Below are positions 28,107 through 36,491 of a DNA stretch of 64,000 nucleotides, piece after piece. The stretch spans positions 1 to 64,000 of the forward strand of contig SHXW01000007.1 of assembly GCA_009693115.1 (NCBI GenBank). Reading direction: 5' to 3'. The position numbers and the translations under genes are program-made. Below the pieces are notes generated by a model that searched no databases, had not been told where the DNA came from, and saw only the letters and a program-made list of their open reading frames with translations. Source of the stretch: Dehalococcoidia bacterium (lineage in GTDB: Bacteria > Chloroflexota > Dehalococcoidia > Lucifugimonadales > Lucifugimonadaceae). Position 1 is the stretch's first letter, and each line of letters starts with the position of its first letter.

Positions 28107-28955
28107 CTACCCCACCCCGATCACCCGGCGCAGGTTCTTCGTGATCTCCTGATACTCATCAGCTATGGCGTCCAAAACCAACACAGGCGGCTTGTTGGCG
28201 TTGACATATTCCCGGCGCATCGCGACGCGGCCCAGGAACGGCACGCCTGTCTCGGCCGCCAAGTCCTCCCCTGCGCCCGACCCAAACAGGTCGCCTGAGA
28301 AGTTTTCCACGACCCCGAGCACATTCAGTTTCATCTTCTTGACCATGTTTATTGAACGCTTGGCGTCCAGCACCGCCAACTCCTGCGGCGTGGCAACTAT
28401 GACAAACCCGTCCAGGTTGAGCGTCTGCATGACGGTGAGGGGAGCGTCCGAAGTCCCCGGCGGCAGGTCACACACCAACCAGTCCAGATCCCCCCACTCA
28501 GTGTTCTGCAGGAACTGGTTGATCGCGTTGTGGATCATCGGCCCACGCCAGATGATCGCCTCCTCCTCATTCGATTGAAAGAACGCCATGGACATCACCT
28601 TCACGCCGAAAGCCTGAGGCGGGTAAAAGACTTCATTCTCGTGCGTCGGACCTTCTGAAACCCGCAGGACGCGCGTCACATTGGGACAATCAATGTCGCA
28701 ATCAAACAGCCCCACATTTCCCCCCTCCTGCGCCAGCGTCACTGCGAGGTTCACCGCCACTGTTGTCTTCCCCACGCCCCCCTTGCCCGAATACACCCCG
28801 ATGCGCTTCTTGATGCGTCCCAGCTTCTCTGATAACGCCTTCCTCTGTTGAAACTGCTGCTTCATCTGCGCAAGGCGTGCCTCTTCCTGCGGCGTGAGCT
28901 TCCTCGGCCCGACCTGTCCCGGGGTTCCCGGTTGCCCTGGCTGCCCTGTCGTCAT
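28107..28955 (-). CDS. Mrp/NBP35-type P-loop ATPase (Fe-S carrier family)
   Basis: 282 residues. A Gln/Gly/Pro-rich N-terminus is followed by the deviant Walker A SGKGGVGKTTVAVNLA near residue 55, DCDIDCPN, IIWRGPMIHNAI and the switch-like DWLVCDLPPGTSDAPLT, the hallmark of the Mrp/ApbC family. After the VVENFS motif, where Mrp proteins normally carry CxxC for bridging Fe-S binding, the sequence is GDLFGSGAGEDL with no cysteine. The DUF59 domain often fused to Mrp is encoded separately just upstream. It may have lost cluster transfer or use other cysteines (two in DCDIDC). Confidence 0.88.
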   Translation of the reverse strand: MTTGQPGQPGTPGQVGPRKLTPQEEARLAQMKQQFQQRKALSEKLGRIKKRIGVYSGKGGVGKTTVAVNLAVTLAQEGGNVGLFDCDIDCPNVTRVLRVSEGPTHENEVFYPPQAFGVKVMSMAFFQSNEEEAIIWRGPMIHNAINQFLQNTEWGDLDWLVCDLPPGTSDAPLTVMQTLNLDGFVIVATPQELAVLDAKRSINMVKKMKLNVLGVVENFSGDLFGSGAGEDLAAETGVPFLGRVAMRREYVNANKPPVLVLDAIADEYQEITKNLRRVIGVG

Positions 28956-29012
28956 GTCACACTTGCTCCGGACGTATTGTCTGAATGGCGCCGTTGCCCG
29001 GCTTCAAAAGCA

Positions 29013-29034
29013 GGGGCACGAAACATCGTGCCCC
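29013..29034. repeat. Palindromic repeat GGGGCACGA/TCGTGCCCC
   Basis: Nine-base arms (29013-29021 and 29026-29034) with a four-base loop, between the DUF59 gene and the Mrp gene. The same arms and the preceding CAAAA occur at 37321-37342, and a related imperfect form at 4402-4422. Confidence 0.8.
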
Positions 29035-29149
29035 AATGGAAACTCGTTCTTTGCGTAATTGAGGAGCCTGATGGCACCCCTCTGCCTGTGTGCGAACTAA
29101 GCCTGACGGACGGCCACGGGAATGGCGGAGCGCAGAGCTTCAGCCCGAC

Positions 29150-29470
29150 TTAGTCGATCCCGAGCAGTTTCTTTCCGTCATCGGAAATGCGGTCAGGCGT
29201 CCACTGAGGTTCGAAAACCACATCCACTTGCACGTCATCCACGCCCTCCAGCTCCGCGATGCGCCACTCAGCCTGCTGCGCAATGTACGGCCCCATGCCG
29301 CAACCCGCCGCGGTCAGAGTCATCTCCACGTGCACATCGCCGTCCTCAACCTCAACACCGTAGATCAACCCCAGATCGACGACATTCACCGGGATCTCGG
29401 GGTCATAAACCTCTTTTAGGGCGCCAAGCACCTGTTCTTTCGTTACTGTTGGCGTCTTGGTCTCAGTCAT
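29150..29470 (-). CDS. DUF59/MIP18-family Fe-S assembly factor (SufT/PaaD-like)
   Basis: A 106-residue single-domain protein. It shows YDPEIPVNVVDLGLIYGVEV and VEMTLTAAGCGMGPYIAQQ, where the single conserved Cys and TLTxxGC motif are diagnostic of the MIP18/SufT family. These proteins help mature iron-sulfur proteins in the cytoplasm. It lies 194 bases upstream of the Mrp-type ATPase on the same strand, supporting a shared role; the two domains are fused in many Mrp proteins. GAGG lies before the ATG. Confidence 0.9.
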   Translation of the reverse strand: MTETKTPTVTKEQVLGALKEVYDPEIPVNVVDLGLIYGVEVEDGDVHVEMTLTAAGCGMGPYIAQQAEWRIAELEGVDDVQVDVVFEPQWTPDRISDDGKKLLGID

Positions 29471-29965
29471 GAGAGCCTCATCTCAACCGTCACACTGAAG
29501 ACGGTTCAGTAAAGTGGCGCACCTGCGCCTTCTCAAAGCCATCTTGCTCGCAGTTTATCGCCCTTCGGAATCCAACGTCAATGTGATGCTTTACGCGAAG
29601 CCATGCGCGCAAAGGTGGGCGGCATGCAGGGATTCACTCCATTCCATCGGGTACCCGTGTGAAGGAACGGGCTTTGAGCGGTTACTAGCTTTCCCCGCCA
29701 GCTTGGGGAACGCCTGTCGGGTCAACACCTGCTCTCTCGCCCCTGCTTTGGCCATGCTTGTACCCCTTTAACGACTGTATAAACACCTTCACGCCCATTT
29801 AGTTCATGGCAAAATGGCGAAATTCAGACGGGAAAGCGCCCCCTATCAAGTGGCGCAAGCATGTAATCACGCTGGCCGAGGCGGTGTTGGCATGGTCTGC
29901 GGTAACCTCTCTGCGAGATAGAGAAGAATCCCGCTTCCCAGATCCTTCCAGACAGCGAGGTCTCG
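29471..29965. other. Divergent intergenic region; no gene seen
   Basis: About 495 bases separating the minus-strand DUF59 gene from a plus-strand dehydrogenase. One plus-strand frame (29514-29771) is open but lacks a ribosome-binding site or recognisable motifs. A GAAGAATCCCG fragment near 29920 resembles the dispersed short repeat family. Confidence 0.4.
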
Positions 29966-30895
29966 ATGTCCCTCAGGAAAAAAGTGCTCATCACAGGCGC
30001 AAGTGGATATGTCGCATCCCTCCTCCTCCCGGAGTTCCGCGACCGCTATGACCTCGTCCTGGTTGATAACCGCAACAAGGACCGCACAGGCAAACTCGTC
30101 CCCGGAATAACCATTGCAGATGTCGCAGATTCCGACCGTTCGAAATACCAGTCCCTTTTCGCAGGCGTGGATGCCGTAGTCCACCTCGCCTACCGCCACT
30201 CCAGCCGTACATCAGACGTAAGTTGGGGGGCGGATGTACCGCCGATAGAACGGTTTGACGTCGAACTCTCGAACGTCCAGATGGCCCAGAACATCTATCG
30301 TGCCGCGTATGACGCTGGCGTGCGCCGTGTTGTCGTCGCTAGCTCCAACCACGCCGCCGACTGGTACGAACACGCCCTGGTTCATGCCGGCCGGAAGGAC
30401 ATGGTCTTCCCACACGAAGTCCCAATTTCGGACAATTTCTACGGCTGGGCGAAAGCCGCATACGAGCTCCTGGCCTTTCCTTACGCCTCCGGCATCTTTG
30501 GCCGCAAATTGCAATGTGTCCTCGTTCGCATAGGTAACCCTTACGAGACCGACGGCCCCGGCCACATCGCCGGTGAAAATCCCTCCCGCCAACACGGCGG
30601 CACGGGCGAGTCCAATTTCAAACGAAACCTCGGAGCCCACTTATCTGCACGTGATTGTCGCCAGCTCTTCACGAAATCGATAGACGCCCCGGCCATTGAA
30701 AACGAGCACGGCGTGCCATGGCTCGTTGTTTACGGCATCAGCGGCAACACCCGCGCCTTCTGGTCACTTGAAACTGCCCGCCGTGCCCTCGGTTATGCCC
30801 CGCAGGACGACTCCGAAATCAAGTTCGCCACCGACGTGTACAAATACCTAACCGGTCCTGGCTCCTCCGCTGGCCCAGATAACGTCGGCTTGTGA
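29966..30895 (+). CDS. NAD-dependent epimerase/dehydrogenase, uronate-dehydrogenase-like
   Basis: A 309-residue extended SDR. The Rossmann motif is GASGYVA, where the usual third Gly is Ala. VVLVDNRNKD-like residues favour NAD, VVHLAYRHSS follows strand 4, and the active site has YGWAKAAYE (Tyr-x3-Lys). VVASSNHAADWYEHA matches the SSNHxxGFY-type element seen in bacterial uronate dehydrogenases. Such enzymes oxidise glucuronate or galacturonate to the aldarolactone, the step before the lactonase and glucarate dehydratase activities found elsewhere in the window. GAGG lies five bases before the ATG. Substrate assignment is inference. Confidence 0.78.
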   Translation: MSLRKKVLITGASGYVASLLLPEFRDRYDLVLVDNRNKDRTGKLVPGITIADVADSDRSKYQSLFAGVDAVVHLAYRHSSRTSDVSWGADVPPIERFDVELSNVQMAQNIYRAAYDAGVRRVVVASSNHAADWYEHALVHAGRKDMVFPHEVPISDNFYGWAKAAYELLAFPYASGIFGRKLQCVLVRIGNPYETDGPGHIAGENPSRQHGGTGESNFKRNLGAHLSARDCRQLFTKSIDAPAIENEHGVPWLVVYGISGNTRAFWSLETARRALGYAPQDDSEIKFATDVYKYLTGPGSSAGPDNVGL

Positions 30896-31058
30896 CTTTG
30901 CCCGCATATTTCTCCCGACGGACGAGGTGGCTTCCGGGCACAGCCCGCAGCTGGAGACGAGTGCCCTTCTTTGCCGTTTCGTTCGGGGCGTAAGATCACT
31001 CGAAACACGTCCAACCCTTCAACAGCAACTCGTCTGCGGCGGCTGATAGCTTCGGGCC

Positions 31059-32420
31059 ATGCAACGCTCCATGGATCAGCCTGACCGCCCCGGTCTCTTC
31101 TCAGGCCTCGGCCGGGTCTTCAAAGTCAGGGGACTTTTCGGTCGCGGCCCTGCCGGGTCAGACCCGGAGATGCCGCCGCGCATGCGCGAACGGGCTCCCG
31201 GTTTCGACAATGACCGCCGGAACATCAATGCAGTCGCACTACTGAACTCCGCGCACGGCGACTCCGCCATCGCCCATGCCCTTGCAGAAGCCCTTCGTCT
31301 ATCCACAGGAAGCGCCATTGCCGTAGTTCTGCTCCCGGTTCATAACACGCGAGCCTTTGCAATCACCTCCTTCAGCACGGAAGGGGACAACCTCAGTCTC
31401 AACATACTGCGCGGGACGGTGGACACCTCCGCAGCTGCACGGCAGGCCGTTGAGCACGGGGCCGCCATTGGCATCGGTGAAAATCTGCCAGCCGACGCTC
31501 TCCCAGCATGGGCGAAGGCGAGGAAGTACACCGTCGGACTTGTCGCCCCCGTCACATCCGGAGACCACACCTTCGCTATCGTCTACACCCTCAGCCAGGG
31601 CACGACACCGGCCTCCGTTGAACAGATCGAAGGCGTGGAACTCCTCCTCAGCATCGCCGCCCGCCACATGGGCCGACCGCCTGTCCCGACAGAACCTCGT
31701 AACGACACAGTGCCCTCAATCGGCGCACCACAACCGGCCGCGGTCAACCCAGCCCGGCCACATGCGCCGGTCAATATGCCTGTATCTTCGCCGCAAACCA
31801 AAGTTGAAGTTGAACGTCCTGTCGTCAGGCCAGAGCCAGTTGGTCAGCCGTCGGCTGCACCCACTGGTTCCGTCCCACCGGTACAGTCAGCAGTGGCGCC
31901 CCCGTCGGGGACTTCGCCAATCCCACGGGTTATCCCAGCTATCCACCAGTTCGGCGGTGCACCGCTCGCGTCTGGCTCCGCTCCCACCCCCACCCCTATT
32001 GCCAGATTTCTCCCGGATCGCCCGTCGCAACGCTTTCCGTTAACTGCCGCCGGGTTGAACCTCGACCCTGTGCGGGAGAGCGTGGAAATCTTGGGCACGC
32101 GTGTTTCCCTCTCTTCAACAGAGTTTTCCCTACTTCACGCGCTTGCCTCAGCGGCCCATAGTCCGGTCACACTCAGCCATCTCACTCAGGCATGCTGGGG
32201 GGAAACCGGAACGCCCTCCGCCAACGCTGTTGAAGTCGCCCTCTCCCGTCTCAGAAAGAGACTCGCCCGCGTACCCGGTGGCGAGGGTGTCATATGCACC
32301 CTCAAAGGTCAGGGTTACCATCTCGGTGCCCCTCATGCGACAGCGTCCGCAGCGCCATCTCAAGAAAAACACCCTGGCTCACTTAACCGCACGATGGAGA
32401 CCGCAGCGGCAGCCGACTAG
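31059..32420 (+). CDS. Regulator with GAF-like N-terminus and OmpR-type winged helix
   Basis: 453 residues. A GAF-like domain (about 45-195: AIAHALAEALRLSTGSAIAV, VGLVAPVTSGDHTFAIVYTL) is followed by a long Pro/Ala/Ser-rich linker (about 205-325). The C-terminal trans_reg_C winged helix (about 340-430) has LSSTEFSLLHALASAAHSPV, ANAVEVALSRLRKRLA and VICTLKGQGYHLG. No receiver domain or phospho-acceptor Asp is present, so ligand or redox sensing by the GAF part is likely. A second in-frame ATG at 31071 could be the start. Nothing nearby marks its target genes. Confidence 0.75.
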   Translation: MQRSMDQPDRPGLFSGLGRVFKVRGLFGRGPAGSDPEMPPRMRERAPGFDNDRRNINAVALLNSAHGDSAIAHALAEALRLSTGSAIAVVLLPVHNTRAFAITSFSTEGDNLSLNILRGTVDTSAAARQAVEHGAAIGIGENLPADALPAWAKARKYTVGLVAPVTSGDHTFAIVYTLSQGTTPASVEQIEGVELLLSIAARHMGRPPVPTEPRNDTVPSIGAPQPAAVNPARPHAPVNMPVSSPQTKVEVERPVVRPEPVGQPSAAPTGSVPPVQSAVAPPSGTSPIPRVIPAIHQFGGAPLASGSAPTPTPIARFLPDRPSQRFPLTAAGLNLDPVRESVEILGTRVSLSSTEFSLLHALASAAHSPVTLSHLTQACWGETGTPSANAVEVALSRLRKRLARVPGGEGVICTLKGQGYHLGAPHATASAAPSQEKHPGSLNRTMETAAAAD

Positions 32421-32580
32421 AAACCCATTCGCCTGCGGAGGGGATTATTGGGAGGTAGTGGCAGGCATTCTGGCCCGCCGCGGATTTCACCTGTGTGACA
32501 TCGCGACGCCTTTACATGCCCGGACGCGCGATCATCTCGTCACCCACATCCCGTGTTCCCACCTCACCAGCTTCCGCACC

Positions 32581-33366
32581 ATGCCTGCCGACCTTTCAAC
32601 GACCAACCACGTCCCCGGCCGCCTGCTCCTCCTAAAACGCGGTAATGAAAGTCAACTGACCTACAGCCTCAAATGGGCCGCATGGCAGTGGTTACACGAA
32701 TATGCCGGGTGTCGCGTCATCGCTTTCGAAGTCCAACTCGAAGGCCCAGGCGGACGCGTATCTGATGTCGTCGGCCTGGGTCCGGAGAACCGTGTTCACA
32801 TCATTGAAGTGAAGGCCTCACGCTCGGATGCTTCCCGCGACGACAAGACTCGGCCGGACGCCGAGAAACTAGGCAGGAAGACGGCTTCCCTTGATGAAGC
32901 TGTTGACCTCGCTGCGGGCGTACTAGAAGCCGCAGCGAGACTGGCACGAGAACGATTCGGTGACACATGGCGCAACGACCCCGCTTGCGCGAAGGCCGAA
33001 ACAGACCACCGTGCCGCGCTGAACAATAGAGGCTCCCATTCCCGCCGCATCGCCACGCTCAGCACCAAATTTCATGACCCCGCCTACTTGAGAGCCGCTG
33101 ACTGCCACTACATCATGGCCCCTGCGAAACTCCTCAAACCCTCAACCCTACCGCCATTTTGGGGCCTCTTGGACGAACGCCCCGCCCTCATCGTTGAAGC
33201 CCCCGTCAAGCAGGTCCGTAAAGCGACCGCCCACGTCCTGCGCGCCATCGCCCGCGCCAACACCCGGGACCTGGCACTCGCGCGGAACAGGGCAGAAGCA
33301 GTGTCTTTTCCCGAAGCGGCTTCTCGTCCTGAGACCGTCCAGCGTCCAACGGGCTGGACTTTGTAG
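32581..33366 (+). CDS. PD-(D/E)XK nuclease-like protein (MmcB-like)
   Basis: 261 residues from the ATG at 32581. The core GGRVSDVVGLGPENRVHIIE followed by VKAS gives the restriction-endonuclease-fold motif (Asp, then Glu-x-Lys), as in MmcB-type DNA repair proteins. Upstream, LTYSLKWAAWQWLHEYAGCR supplies the first helix. A coiled helical segment (about 95-130) and a C-terminal arginine-rich tail follow. The frame is open further upstream but that part overlaps the winged-helix gene and lacks protein character. A DNA-repair or DNA-processing role is inferred from fold only. Confidence 0.7.
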   Translation: MPADLSTTNHVPGRLLLLKRGNESQLTYSLKWAAWQWLHEYAGCRVIAFEVQLEGPGGRVSDVVGLGPENRVHIIEVKASRSDASRDDKTRPDAEKLGRKTASLDEAVDLAAGVLEAAARLARERFGDTWRNDPACAKAETDHRAALNNRGSHSRRIATLSTKFHDPAYLRAADCHYIMAPAKLLKPSTLPPFWGLLDERPALIVEAPVKQVRKATAHVLRAIARANTRDLALARNRAEAVSFPEAASRPETVQRPTGWTL

Positions 33367-34043
33367 ATGTCAGGCAACCCGCGCCACATCACCTTCAGTT
33401 GTCCACAGCGAAATTTGTTAAATCTTTCGCTTCTGCCTGCCACAAGCATTGACTGCCAGCCGGGTCCGTCATAACCTCCGCGGTATGTGGCGCGTCTGTG
33501 CCACTCTCCGTCTTGAGGCCGGGCCGTGACAAGCGGCCACAACTTGAGGTTCTGCCTATTCGAGTGAAGCTTCTGCCATGATGCTGTCCTGCCAGCAGCG
33601 GGACCATCCGCGTGGAAATTCACCACTGGCTTGCGCGCCATTCGTGCTTGAGCCTCGGTCTGCCGGGGCTTAAAGAGTTGAACACCAATGGATCAACCGA
33701 CCGGAAGCGCTGCCGGCCCCCACGGCAAGGACGGATCGCACCTCCAGCAACCAGCGCCACCAGGCGCAATGCGGGAGTGTGTTTGAACCTTCAACCTATT
33801 TAAATTGGCGATGTAGCGCGCCGCGAATCGATTGCCCATGCGGGGAGAGGGTTAACGTATCGGAAGACTGCGCCATGACTTGGATTGCTATGGGAGAGTC
33901 TTACTAGGAATTAGCCAACGGGCAATAGTCAAGTAACCGATGTGGCCAGCTTCGCGCTGATTTCCAGCGTGAGGTCTGCCACGAGCAAGACCTTAGGGTT
34001 TCCGGACCACCACCGCGCGCCCCGGACGCGCAGAAGAGGAGAG
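33367..34043. other. Long intergenic stretch; nothing recognised
   Basis: About 680 bases. A minus-strand open frame (33108-33641) mostly mirrors the nuclease-like gene and is a shadow. The region from about 33780 to 33930 is relatively AT-rich (for instance ATTTAAATTGG) and probably holds the promoter of the fusion gene that follows. No RNA gene seen. Confidence 0.4.
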
Positions 34044-36296
34044 ATGACTACCAAACCCCCCGATAGTCCTCGCAGGACCTCAACAACACGCCGCCCACGG
34101 GCGCTCGGAGCCGTCACGAACCTCGAGCACCATGTCAGTCCGCAGTGGTGGCAGGAAATATTCAACTCCACCTATCTCAAGACTGATGCTGATGTCGTGG
34201 ACGACCCGGCCCTCACTCAGGCCGAAGTTGACCTATTCTCACTCGCCCTTGGTATCCAGCCGGATCACCGGATACTTGATCTGTGTTGCGGTCAGGGTCG
34301 TCATGCACTGGAACTCGCCAGGCGAGGCTTCAAATCCGTGGACGGCTTCGATAGGTCCAGGTACCTCGTAGGCCGCGCCCGTAAGACTGCCATCAGCGAA
34401 CGCCTGCACGTCCGTTTCCTTGAAGGCGACGCCCGCAAGCTCCGCTATCCCGATTCCAGCTTTGACCGCGCCTATATCGCCGGCAACAGCTTCGGCTACT
34501 TCTCAGAAGATAACGGCGACGCCGCTGTTCTTGCTGAGGCCCGCCGAGTCCTCGCCGCAGGTGGACGCCTGCTCCTTGATATTTCGGACGGAGACTGGGT
34601 TCGCGCCAACTTTGATCCCCGCTCCTGGGAGTGGATCAGCCCTAAGGAATACGTCTGCCGCGAACGCCAGTTCTCCGCCGACGGCCAAAAGGTCATCTCC
34701 CGCGAAATGGTCGGGCATATCGAAAAGGGCGTCCAGGTGGACCAGTTCTATTCTGCCCGCCTCTATAACCATGAAACCATCAAGGTGCTCCTTGAAAACA
34801 ACGGTTTCACCGCGGTCAGCTTCGCCGGTGACTACGAAACAAAGTCGCAGAAAAATCAGGATCTTGGCTTGATGGGCCAGAGGATCATCGTTACCGCCGA
34901 GGTCAAGAAGGCTGGCGCCCCTCTTCCCTCCCCCTCTCAGAGCGAGCGCAAGAGTGTGGGTGCGATCCATGCTTCAAACGGCAACGGAAATGGCTATGCC
35001 TCCAATGGGAATGGCTATTCCAACGGCAAGACCAACGGCGTAGCCGTCAACGGCAACGGGCATTCAAACGGCCACTCCTTGGTTCCCTCTCCGTCGCAGG
35101 GAGAGGATGAGAGAGCGGGTACAGGCCACGCTCCAAACGGCAACGGCCGGCACTCTAACGGCAGCACTAACGGGGTCAATGGCAATGGCCACGCGGCTCT
35201 CCGCAAGATACGCGTCGGCGTCGTACAGGGAGACCCCACCCGCGTTGACCTGGTCAAACCAAATGGCACGTTCGACGAAGACGATATGGAGACGATCGGC
35301 CTCCTCAAGACCGCTCTGTCGCGCCTGGACGGACGGTATGAATTCACCTATTTCGACCGCCACGGCGCCCTTCTAGAAACACTCACCGCAAACGCGGCGC
35401 GGCTCGACCTCGTCCTCAATCTCTGTGATGAGGGATATAACAACGAGGCGCGCCTTGAGCTTCACATCCCGGCCTTGCTCGACATCCTGAACATCCCCTA
35501 CACCGGCGCCGGTCCGCAGGGCCTCGCCCACTGCTACGACAAGTCCCTTGTCCGGGGGGTCGCACGCGAACTTGGCATCCCAGTAGCCCCCGGCATTTTC
35601 GTCAACCCCGGCGAACCACCGCCTGCGGTACTTCCGTTTCCATTCCCCGTCATAGTCAAACCCAACTGCGGAGACTCCTCGTTCGGCATCACTCAGAAGA
35701 GCGTGGCGAACGACGCTGCGGAACTTGCCCTGTCCATTGCCAACGTGCGAAAACTCACAGGTGGGCAGAGGCCAGTCATCATCGAACGCCTACTCACAGG
35801 CGCAGATATGAGCGTTGGCCTCATGGGCAACCCGGGCGCGTTCCACGTCCTCCCGGTCACTCAGGAGGACTACTCCGCCGTCCCCGACAACATGCCCAAG
35901 ATCTGCGGGTATGAGGCCAAGTGGGATCCCAACTCACCCTACTGGAACATCCTGTCAGTTCCTGCGAAAGCCCCTGACAAAACTGTGAACACGATCGTCG
36001 AACACTGCAAAGTCATGTTCCAGCGTCTGGGGTGCCGCGACTACGCCCGCTTTGACTGGAGGCTTGATGCTGGGGGCAATCCGTACATGCTTGAGGTCAA
36101 CCCCAACCCCGGCTGGTGCTGGGACGGTCATCTCGCCAAGATGTGCAAACTTGCCGGCATGAGCTATCCGCAGATGCTTGGCCTCATCCTGAAGTCGGCT
36201 GAGCAGCGCTACGGCCTGGGCCCGGTTCACCACGGCGACAGAACATGGCCGGTCGCCTCCTCCTCTACCGAACTCGCCGCGCTCAAGGCGTTTTAG
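34044..36296 (+). CDS. Fusion of SAM methyltransferase and D-Ala-D-Ala-ligase-like ATP-grasp enzyme
   Basis: 750 residues from the ATG at 34044 (AGAGGAGAG just upstream). Residues 35-285 are a class I methyltransferase: motif I ILDLCCGQGRH (77-87), GFDRSRYLV, FLEGDARKL and [17 protein letters not shown]. Residues about 290-385 form a linker dominated by Asn-Gly repeats and containing two repeat-derived pieces (LPSPSQSER, LVPSPSQGEDERAG). Residues 388-750 are an ATP-grasp ligase of the D-Ala-D-Ala ligase family: LLDILNIPYTGAGP, PVIVKPNCGDSSFGI (536-549), VIIERLLTGADMSVG, and metal ligands in RFDWRL and LEVNPNPG (683-690). It probably forms an amide or dipeptide bond to a small substrate that it also methylates. 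No close function is known to me. Confidence 0.88.
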   Translation: MTTKPPDSPRRTSTTRRPRALGAVTNLEHHVSPQWWQEIFNSTYLKTDADVVDDPALTQAEVDLFSLALGIQPDHRILDLCCGQGRHALELARRGFKSVDGFDRSRYLVGRARKTAISERLHVRFLEGDARKLRYPDSSFDRAYIAGNSFGYFSEDNGDAAVLAEARRVLAAGGRLLLDISDGDWVRANFDPRSWEWISPKEYVCRERQFSADGQKVISREMVGHIEKGVQVDQFYSARLYNHETIKVLLENNGFTAVSFAGDYETKSQKNQDLGLMGQRIIVTAEVKKAGAPLPSPSQSERKSVGAIHASNGNGNGYASNGNGYSNGKTNGVAVNGNGHSNGHSLVPSPSQGEDERAGTGHAPNGNGRHSNGSTNGVNGNGHAALRKIRVGVVQGDPTRVDLVKPNGTFDEDDMETIGLLKTALSRLDGRYEFTYFDRHGALLETLTANAARLDLVLNLCDEGYNNEARLELHIPALLDILNIPYTGAGPQGLAHCYDKSLVRGVARELGIPVAPGIFVNPGEPPPAVLPFPFPVIVKPNCGDSSFGITQKSVANDAAELALSIANVRKLTGGQRPVIIERLLTGADMSVGLMGNPGAFHVLPVTQEDYSAVPDNMPKICGYEAKWDPNSPYWNILSVPAKAPDKTVNTIVEHCKVMFQRLGCRDYARFDWRLDAGGNPYMLEVNPNPGWCWDGHLAKMCKLAGMSYPQMLGLILKSAEQRYGLGPVHHGDRTWPVASSSTELAALKAF
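35086..35106. repeat. Palindromic repeat remnant inside the fusion gene linker
   Basis: CCTCTCC (35086-35092) pairs with GGAGAGG (35100-35106). The arm sequence matches the CCTCTCCC/GGGAGAGG family at 4329, 4375, 5255 and 62646. It is translated as PSPSQGEDERAG. A second, more diverged remnant lies at about 34920-34950 (CCCTCCCCCTCTCAGAGCGA). Confidence 0.7.
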
Positions 36297-36319
36297 TCAG
36301 AACCGACGGTTGTCGAATT

Positions 36320-36350
36320 GAAGAGGGCCGCACGATGTGCGGCCCTCTTC
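36320..36350 (+). terminator. Strong hairpin terminator after the fusion gene
   Basis: GAAGAGGGCCGCAC (36320-36333) pairs perfectly over 14 bases with GTGCGGCCCTCTTC (36337-36350) around a three-base loop, 24 bases past the stop. GTCTTGTC follows, a weak T-tract. Confidence 0.85.
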
Positions 36351-36491
36351 GTCTTGTCATTCAGAAAGATAATGAGAATCCTGTTACCCCAATCATTGGA
36401 GCATGGCCTCTGCGATCAACCGTGTCTTTCCTGTTGCCGGAGTGATCTGTTCCACCCGTCCCGATCCACGGATTGGTGGCTTCTGCCTGCG

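Noticed and set aside
29514-29771. 85-residue plus-strand open frame
   Set aside because: No ribosome-binding site, no motifs, and located in a divergent promoter region.
33108-33641. 177-residue minus-strand open frame
   Set aside because: It mirrors the PD-(D/E)XK gene, has a biased composition and no ribosome-binding site.
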